Program-made: the position numbers and the translations under genes | Notes under the pieces: generated by a model | The model's input: the letters and a program-made list of their open reading frames with translations, nothing else | The model's database searches: none | Told to the model about the DNA's origin: nothing | Source of the DNA: Lithodes maja | Lineage: Eukaryota > Arthropoda > Malacostraca > Decapoda > Lithodidae | Assembly (NCBI GenBank): GCA_037953745.1 | Contig: JBAKBP010000756.1 | Location: 124,001-188,000 of the forward strand | Length of the DNA stretch: 64,000 bases | Direction: 5' to 3' | Shown here: positions 20,989 through 31,260 of the stretch, piece after piece | Layout: each line of letters starts with the position of its first letter | How positions within the stretch are numbered: position 1 is the stretch's first letter

Positions 20989-21143
20989 ATAAGTTCTATT
21001 CCTCATTGTGATCTTATGTATGAGTATGAATGAATTACGAGCGAGTTAATCGCTGTATAAGAAACTACTTAATTCCATCAAGCGCATTACATTTCCACGT
21101 ATAAGATCACGGAGAGGAACAGAACTTATGTGGGTAACTTTAA
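20989..21143. mobile_element. Small MITE, ~35-bp TIRs
   Basis: CCACATAAGTTCTATTCCTC and its inverse GAGGAACAGAACTTATGTGG enclose about 85 bp. Confidence 0.65.
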
Positions 21144-21383
21144 GAACATAAGAAAATGGGAGTCTGCAGAGAGCCAATTGGTCACACAAGGCAGATCCCT
21201 TTCACACCCAACCCATCTTGTCATGCCTCCTCAATTCTTCCCTGTCTGATTAGCTATTCGTAGTTAATGCTTTAGGCAATAATATCAAAGTAATGTTGAC
21301 AGCAATTATTTTATACACACAATATTGCCACTCATTAACGGCATCTTAGAAGAGCATAACTCATCATAAAATTATTTTGTATT

Positions 21384-21587
21384 TTAACCAGAGCCGATCT
21401 TTCTATATTATTCTGGCTACTATTAAACGATTTTATTCAGTTTATAAAGGTCCTCGTGCCATAAACAGGCTTCGAACTATCTCACTTAACCATTTTTACA
21501 ACCACACATCCTTCTTAAACTGCACACACCCGTCTAAATATAGTAAAAATATAATGTGAAAGACGTCACCGGTACAGAAGTGGTTAA
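21384..21587. mobile_element. TTAA MITE, 210-bp family, sharing its right TTAA
   Basis: It runs from TTAACCAGAGCCGAT to GGTACAGAAGTGGTTAA. The right TTAA (21584-21587) is also the left TTAA of the next copy. Confidence 0.7.
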
Positions 21588-22200
21588 CCTCTTCTGTACC
21601 GGCGACGTCTTTTGTATTTGATTTCAGCTACATTTAGACTATTTTATTAAGTTCAGGAAGGATATATGGTAGCTAAAAGGATAATTTGAGATAGTCTGTA
21701 GCCTTTTGTGGATAGACGTCCTTCCTAAGCTAAATACAATCGGCTAATAATCGTCAGAATATAATGAAAATAACGTCACCGGTAATGAAGTGGTTTAAAT
21801 ACATTCATCAAAATAACGTCACCGGTAATGAAGTGGTTTAAATACATTCATCAAAATAACGTCACCGGTAATGAAGTGGTTTAAATACATTCATCAAAAT
21901 AACGTCACCGGTAATGAAGTGGTTTAAATACATTCATCAAAATAACGTCACCGGTAATGAAGTGGTTTAAATACATTCATCAAAATAACGTCACCGGTAA
22001 TGAAGTGGTTTAAATACATTCATCAAAATAACGTCACCGGTTATGAAGTGGTTTAAATACATTCATCAAAATAACGTCACCGGTAATGAAGTGGTTTAAA
22101 TACATTCATCAAAATAACGTCACCGGTTATGAAGTGGTTTAAATACATTCATCAAAATAATGTCACCGGTTATGAAGTGGTTTAAATACATTCATCAAAA
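21584..22200. mobile_element. TTAA MITE whose right end has been tandemly amplified
   Basis: It starts TTAACCTCTTCTGTACCGG. Its opposite end, AACGTCACCGGTAATGAAGT plus GGTTTAA, is repeated together with 14 bp of flank in the array at 21769-22200. Confidence 0.75.
21769..22200. repeat. 43-bp minisatellite, 10 units
   Basis: The unit AATAACGTCACCGGTAATGA plus AGTGGTTTAAATACATTCATCAA repeats at an exact 43-bp period. Variants are GGTTATG in some units and AATGTCACC in the last. Confidence 0.92.
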
Positions 22201-22223
22201 TCATAAGTCGCAAACTCTTCATA

Positions 22224-22547
22224 TTAACCCCTTCTGTACCGATGACGTCATTTTACTTATATTTGAGCTATATTTAGACAATTTTATTCAGTTTTAAAAG
22301 GATCTCAAGCAAGTAAAAGGCTTTGAACTATCTCACTCAACCCTATTTTCTGCAGGGGGCGCTCGGTTATGGCCTTGGCCTTAGTCGGGACCTTGGGGCT
22401 GTTCGGTCAGACAGCCTGGGGAACAACAACAACAACAACAACAACAACAACCATATTTCACTACCACAGATCCTTCTTAAACTGCAAACTCGTCTAAATA
22501 CAGCTAGAATAGAATTAAAAAGACGACGCCGATACAGAAGGGGTTAA
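22224..22547. mobile_element. TTAA MITE split by a truncated retroposon
   Basis: TTAACCCCTTCTGTACCGAT and GATACAGAAGGGGTTAA are inverted ends. The interior is interrupted at 22354-22451. Confidence 0.78.
22354..22451 (+). mobile_element. (AAC)n retroposon, copy 3 (heavily 5'-truncated)
   Basis: Only the last ~70 bp of body (GGGGGCGCTCGGTTATGGCC onward) and an (AAC)10 tail are present. It is more diverged than the other copies. Confidence 0.8.
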
Positions 22548-22784
22548 GCGGTTAAATACATTAGCATCCCTAAACTCGTATAAATTTACACTTATTTTCT
22601 TTAGTAAAAAATATACAATGTAATTTGAAAGAGATTACATTTTAGTTTTCTATATTTTGAGTCCGATTTTCTTCATAAATCTTAGAAAATATTTAGAAAA
22701 GAATTAATATTGAGCCTGAGCACTATAGAAGCTTGGCCTATGTGTTATAAGTAGAAAGTTTTATGTACCATGTGTACAGGCGAT

Positions 22785-23062
22785 ATCAAAAGTCAGGATG
22801 CATTTAGATAACTTCAACTAATTCCTTGAATGTGACGATAGTGCGTTGTTATGTGTGCAATTAGTTTGCTTAGGAAACAGATTAACTTGCTCATGTAGTG
22901 ATGTACACCCTATGTGGTGGACTGTGTTATTTTATTTTGAAATTTTATTTTATTAAGCGTTATTTCCACATAGCGATTTTGACGAGTTCTTTTGCTTTTA
23001 TCTTGTATCGTCCCAGTTTTGGTTTGTTTAGTTTGAAAGTTTTACATTTTAATTGTAATGTA
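22785..23062 (+). repeat. Dispersed copy of the palindrome arm
   Basis: It aligns to the distal ~270 bp of 19721-20196 (GTGACGATAGTGCGTTGTTA, then CACCCTATGTGGTGGA, ending TTTTACATTTTAATT), with scattered substitutions. It stands alone here, without an inverted partner. Confidence 0.75.
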
Positions 23063-23210
23063 TGTTATTATGTATGTACTGTACTGTACCGGTATGTATG
23101 TACTGCATAAAATAACACCACTTTGATTCACACGTCTCTAAATTGCAATCTCTTGAAAAGTTTTGATATGTATCAAGTGCAGCATAGACTTCAAGCTTTG
23201 TATTGTTGTA

Positions 23211-23628
23211 CGGTAGCGCTAATAAGTCATGTCTCAGCTGTCATTATATTTGGCTCGCTCCGTGCTGTATTTATGTCTCTCAGATGTTGAATAGGATGGT
23301 ATATCAGCCATCATTACATTTGGCTCGCTCTGTGCTGTATTAATGTCTGTCAGATGTTGAATACGGTGATGTTATTTTGCAAGTTTTACATTATAATTAT
23401 AATGATTATTATTATTATTATTATTAATATCAGCCGTCATTACATTTGGCTCGCTCTATGCTGTATTCAATCATTTATGTCTGTCCGATGTTTAATAGGG
23501 TGGGTAAGTATAGGAAGAACATGTTTGTATATCTCACTCGAAATGAAGAAATCAAGTTGAGATATTGCTGATACCAACTACTGATCCAAATATACTTGGT
23601 GCCGAGACATGACTTATTTGGCCGACTG
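23211..23628. mobile_element. TA-flanked TIR element, compact copy
   Basis: CGGTAGCGCTAATAAGTCAT and the inverse GACTTATTTGGCCGACTG mark the ends. The interior has three GCTCTGTGCTGTATT-type repeats. It serves as the empty-site reference for 12177-20975. Confidence 0.7.
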
Positions 23629-24002
23629 TACAAACTCAATATATACAAAATTATAGATTGGATGGGTCATGTCGCGGTGTATTTAACTTTCTGGAGATAC
23701 GTCATATCATCTCACTAATATCTACTGGAATAATCCTTAAATAAATAACATTCTTTAAAAAAAAAAAAAGGAAGATCAAATATCACTTAAATATTTTAAC
23801 GCACTAGTCCTACTAAATCTACTTACAAATATTCTATGCATAAACACGAGGGAGGAGGGGATCTAGAAAAACGACCCATCTTCCCTAAATAAAACTTTCA
23901 AATTATGAAACTGATTGTAATTCGACCTACCGGTATCAATTATAACATAATAAGTAAATAAAACAGGCGCATAAATGGCCGTACTTACAATATACATTTT
24001 GT

Positions 24003-24229
24003 AATCGACCACTTGAGAGTTTCAGGCTATAAGGAAGTTGGAGCCGTGAATATCGATATTAAAGAGAAATGCAATAATAATGTGGATTTCTGATGGATAA
24101 AAAGTATGATCACCTAGGTTTTATGTATTTACATATGAACTACAACCGTATTTTAGCTGGTAATTCTGCTAAATATCGATGTCTACGGCTCCAACTTCCT
24201 TATAGCCCGAAACTCGCAAGTGATCAATT
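24003..24229. mobile_element. Long-TIR MITE, copy 3 (single-unit interior)
   Basis: It has the same ends as 4052 and 4422. It contains only one TTTATGTATTTA...CCGTATTTTAGCTGG unit and so shows the unexpanded state. Confidence 0.78.
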
Positions 24230-24284
24230 CAAAGTAATTTTGGTTGTTACATACACAGAGCGCTCTATTTATAAAGGTGCTTTG

Positions 24285-24615
24285 TTAAGGGAGCCCACCT
24301 CACTTTTTTTATCTTTCTCTCCCTCTCTCTTTGGCTTGTATCCATTCGGCCCCATTCAGCCTACTGTTTTAAGACGTTTATCCCCATCCAGGTGTCAATA
24401 TTTTCCAGCATATATATATTTTTGTTTTGACAGCAAGCTAAATTTGTACGGCAAAGCCGGACTTCTCCATACAATGCTGGCTCGCGAAATCGACAACTGG
24501 ATGGGGATAAACGTCTTAAAACAGTTGGCTGAATGGGGCTGAATGGATACAAGCCAGGGAAAGAGAGAAAAGGAGAGAAAGATAAAAAAAAAAAAGCCGG
24601 TGACCACCCCCTTAA
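24285..24615. mobile_element. MITE with ~115-bp TIRs beginning TTAAGGG
   Basis: The arms 24285-24400 and 24497-24615 are inverse copies sharing GGCTTGTATCCATTC, GTTTTAAGACGTTTATCCCC and CT-rich runs. The left arm also resembles 9611-9665. Confidence 0.75.
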
Positions 24616-24749
24616 ATAGTACATTATATTACAGGTCTCAAAAAAACAGATTTATATATACATTATAAGTATCCCAAAACACGAGAAGGGTAAACTAGCC
24701 TATTTGAATATGGTGGTCCGACATGCTGATAAAAAACAAAAACACTCGC

Positions 24750-24900
24750 ATAGCGATTTTGATAAGTTATTTTACCTTTATCTTGGTATCGTCCCAGTTT
24801 TGGTTCGTTTAGTTTGCAAGTTTTAAATTTTAATCAATATATTATAATGTAAAACTTGCAAAATAAACAAACCAGAACCGGGACGACACGAGATAAACGC
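24750..24900. repeat. Head-to-head inverted fragments of the palindrome arm
   Basis: CGTCCCAGTTTTGGTTCG...TTTAAATTTTAAT is followed after a few bases by the inverse ATAATGTAAAACTTGCAAAA and ACCAGAACCGGGACGAC. It is a miniature version of the 19131-20196 palindrome with almost no spacer. Confidence 0.7.
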
Positions 24901-24913
24901 AGAACTGATCAGC

Positions 24914-25092
24914 ACCGGTCACTATCCGATGCCCCGCTTTACGGTATTATTATAGGTTTTTAGGTGTTTGGGTTTGGGTTTTGGCTGGTCCCAGAAAACA
25001 TCCCCATTAATTATAGGGTTCGCTATACGATTTTTCTATTTAAGATCGGGTTTTCAGGAACGTAACCCAATCGTAAATCGAGGGAGACCTGT
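24914..25092. mobile_element. Pogo-type MITE (CAGGTCTCCCTC family), copy 2
   Basis: It contains CACTATCCGATGCCCCGC at the left and AAATCGAGGGAGACCTG at the right, matching 6865-7055. Confidence 0.7.
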
Positions 25093-25565
25093 GCCGCGTA
25101 TATCAAATATGTGTATAAAACAATGTGATACAAAATTTAATAATCTAACTCTATTAATTTGTGTATATTTTTATGCTTTCCACGTACAAAATAGACCACC
25201 GAGTACAATTAGGCTAGTCTTCCCTGAACCATGATATAGTTACACTTTGTACAGATCCAGTATATAAGATCCTGCCGCCCCAGAACATCCCCCTGCAGGT
25301 TAACATGGCACACAACCATTAGATTAGAACCCACCTTACCCTTTCTGAAGCCGGTGACATACGAGAGATTTTTCCGTCAATTTTTCCGAGCAATTGTAGT
25401 CCGACAGCTTCAACATAGAAGTTCAATGAGAATTAAACTACTCTTTCGCATTGGAATTGGAAACGAGATCGACGATAGATTACGGTATATTGTATGTGAG
25501 TAAATAGTAATACATACATACAACATACAGTACTGTTATCTACCGTCGATCACATACGAAGTCAG

Positions 25566-26069
25566 CGGCGGGTGCCCAACCCCGAAAAGGGTTGAAATAG
25601 GGGAGCTATCCCCCCGCCAAAGGTGGCTTTCTAGGGCCTTTCCTAGCTGATGCTGAGAGGATTGGGTTCTAGTCATGTGGTGATGGGCTGGTCTATCAGA
25701 GTGAGAACTGAGCAATCTCTGCCATACCCATAGCTTACTCTGACTGTTCCTTTTACCTATATATTTCTAGATCTCAAGTGACGGCATCTCTAACGTGGAT
25801 TGACCTCCCAATCTACCAAGATTGGAAGCCAAAGCGTCACAATTTTCCCTTGCCCCTCAACTTTCTCTTCATAATTGCTGAGGGACACAGGGCCCTGGGT
25901 GGGGCTTTGGTTTCCCGGGCATTTCCGCACCCTCCTCAGCTCCCCGCCATGGAGTGGCTTCGGTCACCCAGGCTTTATTGTGGTCGGCGGGGAGGGTTCT
26001 GTGGGGGCGCTCAGTTATGGCCTTGGCCTTGCTCGGGGCCTTGGGGCTGTTCGGCCAGGCAGCTTGGGG

Positions 26070-26100
<31 letters not shown>
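25566..26100 (+). mobile_element. (AAC)n retroposon, copy 4 (long form, 535 bp)
   Basis: This copy includes the 5' module GGCGGGTGCCCAACCCCG...CCCCGCC missing from copies 1, 2 and 5. It continues through the common body and ends (AAC)12. It is inserted inside an inverted-repeat sequence (GCGAAAGAG words on both sides). CCGTCGATC occurs at 25544 and after the tail at 26101. Confidence 0.85.
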
Positions 26101-26101
<1 letters not shown>

Positions 26102-26805
26102 CCGTCGATCTAGTTTCCGATTTCAATGCGAAAGAGCGTCAACCTCTACTGTAGCAGAGGGTATTACTATAAATCTACCCTCCACTCGTCAGTACTCGTC
26201 AGTACCAACGACGGAAGATGTCCGTCAGTAATATGCGGTCATTGTAACGGCCCGTATCGAGCTATACCAGGTACCGTGACTTGTACGCACTGTATAATGA
26301 GGGAGACCTGTATTATCATTCACAAAGAGAGCTCCGAAATTTTTTTCAGCGTGCCATAAATAAGAATATATATACAGTACAACCTACACCGCATCACATT
26401 AAGGGGAGATGGGTTGTTTTTCTAGATTCCCTTCTCCCTCATGCTTAGCCCCATCAGTTTGTCGATTTTATGATGTTTGCCCCATAAGTTTGTCGATTTT
26501 AACACCTTTCGCCTCATTTCTTTGTCAATATTAAGACCTTTCGTGCTATTTAGGTAAAAAAAAAAATCCTGGCGAACGAAAGTGAGCCTGTAATTTTAAA
26601 GGCTGGGACGTTTTTCTACCGAAAAATTTACAAATTAATCTAGAAGGGGGATCTAATGGATGTTTTTTTTAAGTTTGATGGAGGTCTAGGGAGGAAACTA
26701 GAAAAATAATATAAAGAAATTAGCAAATAAATAAGCCCATCTCTTAATAAAAACTTTGTAGTAAATAACAATCTGTTGGTAAAAATATGTTACTTCTCAG
26801 TGTCC
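26101..26805. other. Non-coding repeat sequence
   Basis: No exon was recognised. Words such as CCCCAT(C/A)AGTTTGTCGATTTT recur several times between 26450 and 26540 and again after 27545, so this is degenerate local repeat. Confidence 0.4.
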
Positions 26806-26809
26806 TACA

Positions 26810-27320
26810 TGCAGTGTGCGTCTAGTTGGTACTGTACACTTTCTTTGACTACATGGTGTGTGCGCGTCATGTAAGTATATTCTTCGTAATGTACACTTTC
26901 TTTGACTACATGTTGTGTACGTCATGTAGGTATATTTCTTGATCCTGCACACTTTTCAACTACATGCCGTGTGCGTCATGTAGAAATAAGCTAGGTATTG
27001 TACATATTTCAACTACATGTCGTGTGCGTCATGTAGAAATAAGCTAGGTATTGTACATATTTCATCTACATGTCGTGTGCGTCATGTAGAAATAATCTTC
27101 ATACTGTACACTTTTCAACTACATGGCGTGTGTGTCATGTACGCACAGTCCTGACTCACAACATGCTGTGTGCGTCATGTAGGTACAGTATATATAATCT
27201 GGTACTGTACACGTTTCAGCTACATCTCGTGTGCGTATGTAGGGATTATATCAGCTCTGATCGCTGAACACATGTCGTGTACGTACTCTTAGCTAACCCC
27301 TAGACATGTTGCGTGCGTCT
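26810..27320. repeat. Degenerate ~60-bp minisatellite
   Basis: About nine units are each built around CTACATGTCGTGTGCGTCAT plus GTAG(G/A), with TACTGTACA-like spacers. Spacing varies between about 45 and 70 bp. Confidence 0.75.
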
Positions 27321-27537
27321 TTAAAGTCGGTATCACACGAGCGCTTTTTCCCTAAACATTTATCATCAACACTGGTCTGGCAGCTTATGAGGTCAACTTT
27401 TAAAACATTTTGGTTACCTAAATTCATCTACCACCTGTCTAGTTCCTGATACCAGTGCAAAATATTCCAGAAATTTTGCCAGCAAAATGTTGATCATCGA
27501 ATGTTGATTATAAAGCTCTCGTGTGATACCGGCTTAA
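27321..27537. mobile_element. TTAA MITE (CCGGTATCACACGAG family), copy 1
   Basis: It is flanked by TTAA, with ends AGTCGGTATCACACGAGCGC and GCTCTCGTGTGATACCGGC. It is nearly colinear with 49449-49660. It is inserted between the minisatellite and the terminal exon of the basic-protein gene. Confidence 0.82.
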
Positions 27538-27629
27538 TATCCTTCATGCTTAGCCTAGCCCCATTGCGTTTGAGATTTAAAGATGTTCGCCCCATTAGTT
27601 TAGCGATTTTAAGAACTTTAAGGTACCGC

Positions 27630-28599
27630 TCACTGTCCGACCACCTGCCGAGTGCGTCGCGTAGGCATCAGCCCGGAACTGTTAACTCGCCGGCCTTCAA
27701 TGTCCCAAGCTCTCAGCGAACTGGACTTGTCGACGGGAGAGTCATCGGGAAGCGTTCTGATAACTTTATAGGTACTCTTTTCCTTCCGGATCGTGTAGTA
27801 CTCGGTTATTTGGGCTTGGGACGACTTTTTCTTGCCATCTCTGCTTCGGTCGGATTGGCTTCGGTCGGATGTATCACTCACTAGCGGTTCCGGACTCGTG
27901 ACGCGACTGCGAGATTTGCGGGTCTTTAAACTCCGACCAGGCTCCCGATTGGTAGGACTGTGCGACCGTTTCTTCAGCCCACCGCTCTTTTTCAGTCCAA
28001 GATCTTTGTTGGCGTTCCGGCTGGATCTGCGCGAGGTACAGTTGACTTGATTTTTAGCCACTTTTTGATCAGCCACGGCACGTTTCAGCTCTGGTGGTGC
28101 GGAGCGGGATATTTTGGTCTCTCTCCGGACCCGTGTGTTCGATGGCGCAACCTGGTGGACCCCAGGCTTGGCAGAACCTTTGGTACCCTTGGCAGCGACC
28201 CGGACGTCAGCGGAACCTTTTCCCGCGGTAACGGAAGCGCCGGACAGGACTTTATCCGCTTGGTTACCTGCGCTGACTGGGGCATGCGGTTCTTGATCAT
28301 TATCGGAGTCGGCTGCGGCAGTTTCCGGGCGGTAGGATGTGTGGGAGTTGGCGGGGGGGTCCTGGGGGGAGCTAAATTGGTTGTTAGCGACTCCAGATTT
28401 CTTGAGAAGCGTCTTATTGTTGGCGACGGCGGTGGAGATGGTGGTGGTGGTGGTGTCGGAGTTTGTGGCAGCTGATGGTGATGTTGGTGATGAGTCCGAG
28501 CCATTTTTCTTGACGTTCTTGCTCTTAGAGGCGGGCAGAATTGGTAGTCATCTGACGAGGGCGGCTTTGGTCGACCGGCTGGAGAGGGTTGGGGTTCCA
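27630..28599 (-). CDS. Disordered basic protein with PIP-degron-like motif, terminal exon
   Basis: A minus-strand exon begins after CTTTGCAG (28600-28602) and ends at TGA 27630-27632. The splice phase left by the 33339 donor selects the frame GTPTLSSRSTKAALV. After one in-frame TGA near 28546 this frame is open for about 300 codons of Ser/Lys/Arg-rich sequence: RRSSRNANKD, KKRSHSPTNREPG and SDRSQSDRSRDGKKK. It then gives SSQAQITEYYTIRKEK. Q-x-x-I-T-E-Y-Y with K four residues later matches the PIP-degron pattern for PCNA-coupled CRL4-Cdt2 destruction, except Glu for Asp. Long basic disorder before such a motif is known in KMT5A/Set8, but no SET domain is seen, so the identity is open. An acceptor after CTCTAAGAG (28529 region) would skip the stop and keep the frame. 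Confidence 0.55.
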
Positions 28600-28655
28600 C
28601 TGCAAAGAGATGTTTAACAATTAGAAAAAAAGGTCAATTATATAATACTAGATAA

Positions 28656-29268
28656 TTAAAGATTGGGACGCATTTTGACATCTTTATTCTGGCACTTATC
28701 AGATGATTTTATGCAGTTTAGGAAGGACCTGTCTCGAGTCGACCACCCCAGATTTTTTTTTTATTCTATTCTATTCTATATACTCAGGCCCAATCCCCAC
28801 TTTTCCTATTTTTCCCCCCTCTTTTCCCTTTTTTATACAACAAAAAAAATAATAAGAAAAATGGGGAATGATGATGATGCAGTTTTTACCACCACACACT
28901 CCCTGCTGAATAGCTGGGCTAGGGTGGGTGCCCTGATGAATCAGGGACTTAGTGAATAGTTGCCACAGATTGCTAGACTGCATCGTTCACCAACAGCACT
29001 GACGTCTGCCAATAACACACTGGCTGGCCCGAGGCTCGAACCGTCAACCTCACGGTTAGCAGGCGAACGCTCTACCAATCGAGCTACGGCCTGTGGAATG
29101 GACCTGAATATATACATACGTACAGGAAGTATCTGTGGGAATTTAAAGGGTGCAGACTATCTCGACCAACACTCTGACTTCCACATACCCTTCCTAATCT
29201 GAATTTAATCGTCTAATAATAGCCAGAAGACTAAACAGAAATGCGTACTGTATCTTCTAAGCGTTAGG
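28656..29268. mobile_element. TTAA-family MITE split by a SINE
   Basis: The left half (TTCTGGCACTTATCAGATGA...AGTTTAGGAAGGACC) and the right half (CTTCCTAATCTGAATTTAAT...AATAATAGCCAGAA) are the two arms of the 210-bp family. They are separated by the SINE at 28762-29096. The outer ends are degraded. Confidence 0.6.
28762..29096 (-). mobile_element. tRNA-headed SINE family B with RTE-type tail
   Basis: On the minus strand it starts GGCCGTAGCTCGATTGGTAG (A box, intact D arm) and has the B box GACGGTTCGAGCC. The body includes CCCTGATTCATCAGGGCACC. It ends GGGGATTGGGCCTGAGTATA followed by (TAGAA)n. The last bases are the same as the 3' end of the RTE LINE at 62545-62590. Confidence 0.78.
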
Positions 29269-29269
29269 A

Positions 29270-29880
29270 AACATGGAAAGCATTTAAGGGAGTGCCCACA
29301 GTACATAAGTGGGCACTGTAATAACATGCATACATGCAATCAGTAGTTTACATTTCAAAACAATTGCATGTATTATATCAAATCCTGACAATGTTTTCAG
29401 GCATAGAACATGGACTATTGTCATTTTATCGATGATATAGTTGGCCTACTAATTTGGAATAGGATATAGTACAACAGCTTTAGAAGAATCTGGAATTTAG
29501 GAGAATGGAAATGAACATAAATCTAACTTTATTTTTTAGAACACATTTTTTTGTTTAGCTATACTGTATACTTAATATTTATAGGGGTTAATGTTCAAGA
29601 GTTTTGGCCTACTTATTTGGAACACGGTATAGCACAACAGGTCTTGAGAAATCTTGAGAAGAGAAATTATTATTTTTTTATTTTTATTTTTTTAGAACGC
29701 ATTTTTATTTAATGCTTTAGGTGCGAAAAACTTGCAATTATAATTAGACACATTCATAATATTGTGTTTTATAATAGGTGCTTGTTCAGTACTTTATAAA
29801 AAAAAAAAAAAATCTTTAGCTGTACATGTATGAACAGACTGCAATAAGCACAGACGCTCCCACACACATTCCTGCAATAT
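29270..29880. other. AT-rich sequence, nothing recognised
   Basis: There are two similar half-sites (GGCCTACTAATTTGGAATA and GGCCTACTTATTTGGAACA) about 160 bp apart, suggesting an old local duplication. No gene was seen. Confidence 0.35.
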
Positions 29881-29883
29881 GGC

Positions 29884-30098
29884 TTAACCCCTTCTGTACT
29901 GGCGACGTCCTTTTTATTTTATTCTAGCTTTATTTAGACGATTTTGTGCAGTTTAAGAAGGATCTGTGCTAGTAAAAAGGGCTAAGTGAGATAGTATGAA
30001 GCCTGTTCATTGCTAGAGGCCTTCTTTGAAGTGAATACAATCATCTAATAGTGGCCAGAATAAAGTTAATAGGACGGCACCGGTACTGAAAGGCTTAA
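29884..30098. mobile_element. TTAA MITE, 210-bp family
   Basis: TTAACCCCTTCTGTACTGG and CCGGTACTGAAAGGCTTAA are inverted ends with flanking TTAA. Confidence 0.82.
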
Positions 30099-30145
30099 AA
30101 ATAGTCATAATCCAAATTAGGTGCAGGTGTTGGCATCATATTCTG

Positions 30146-30655
30146 TGTTGGTGGAGTAATGGTTGAGATGCTTATGTTCTGGGTGTGGTGTCCCGAGTTT
30201 GAGTCCCGGGAGGACCATATCTATCTATCTATTGCCGGACGCCTTACTCCCCTTACGAGGGTGGCCATACACAGAATGCCCCCAAGCGGACCCATTCCCT
30301 GTGAGAGGGACAACCCGAGCCAGTTTAGTGAAGGACTTACAGGATTGACCACTCAATTTAGGATCCGTCCGACTCCGAGACCCCTATGTATCTTGTTAGC
30401 ACTATTTTTCTACAGTGGTGTTCAGCTAATCCATCCACTAACCTGCCTTACCCTTAGGTAAGCAGTACGGATTTGTATCAGGTTTACTCCCCTAGACAGG
30501 TTGCCAACCAAGGCTGACGAGTCCCATCCACCCTGATTTGTATAAGGTTGTCTCCCCTAGATGAGTTGCCTACCAAGGCTAACGAGTCCCATCCACCCGT
30601 AAACCATATGCTTTCATTAATTTATTCAAGTGCATTGGCGTTTCAAAACCGTTCA
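30146..30655 (+). mobile_element. SINE family A copy split by an RTE-type 3' end
   Basis: The tRNA-like head (GTAATGGTTGAGATGC, GAGTTTGAGTCCCGGGAGG) is separated from its body (CATATGCTTTCATTAATTTA) by 30226-30604. ACCATAT is duplicated on both sides of the insertion. Confidence 0.72.
30226..30604 (-). mobile_element. RTE-type LINE 3' end, second family
   Basis: The (ATAG)n tail is at the left. The sequence TTGCCGGACGCCTTACTCCC matches the 3' end of the LINE at 43484-45750. The interior contains two similar 60-bp blocks (GTTTACTCCCCTAGACAGG and GTTGTCTCCCCTAGATGAG). Confidence 0.65.
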
Positions 30656-30699
30656 GGAAATGTCAAGATAGTAAAAGTCATAACAATATGAAAGAAATA

Positions 30700-31080
30700 C
30701 AGTAGGGTCCCGCATAAAACGAGAAATTGGTCGATAAACGAGGGCGTTCTATGCGATTCGTTCTATGTGAACACAGCATTTTGGTGGCCTAATATCGTCA
30801 ATGTTCACTGTAAGCGTAAATTTCCGTCAGGAGCGTATGATATTTCGTACGTTTTGTACGATATTTCGGCGCTCTATATGAAAGCGTACGATATTTTGTA
30901 CGTTTTGTATGATATTTCGGCGCTCTATATGAAAACTCCTCGGATTTGCCCCACTTTGGCGGCGGACTCGTTTTATGTGATCACATTCGTTCTTATCGAA
31001 AATTAAATATTAATATTTTAGGTCGCTCGTTTTAATCGAGACTCGTTTTATCTGAACACGTTTTATGCGGGACCCTACTG
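30700..31080. mobile_element. Pogo/Tigger-type MITE (CAGTAGGGTCCCGC)
   Basis: The ends CAGTAGGGTCCCGCATAAAA and TTTTATGCGGGACCCTACTG are perfect inverse repeats with TA on both sides. The interior has an exact-looking duplication around TTTGTACGATATTTCGGCGC. Confidence 0.85.
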
Positions 31081-31260
31081 TATAATCATGATTGAAAATG
31101 CACTCGTGTCGTATCACTAATTGAAAAATATTGATATTTGGTGAATAATATTGTTGCCATGCGTGGTAATATTCTCACATTTTTTCAATATTTTCACTGC
31201 CTTAATAATTATATTTAATGAAAGATATTGCTTTCATGCATAGTAATATTATAGGGCAGC

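Noticed and set aside
28540..28550. Selenocysteine at the in-frame TGA
   Set aside because: There is no recognisable SECIS-like structure and no selenoprotein family match. Sequence error, polymorphism or alternative splicing is simpler.
29033..29096. tRNA gene on the minus strand
   Set aside because: The D arm is good, but the acceptor and T stems have mismatches. It is continuous with a SINE body and RTE-like tail that recur at 36088.
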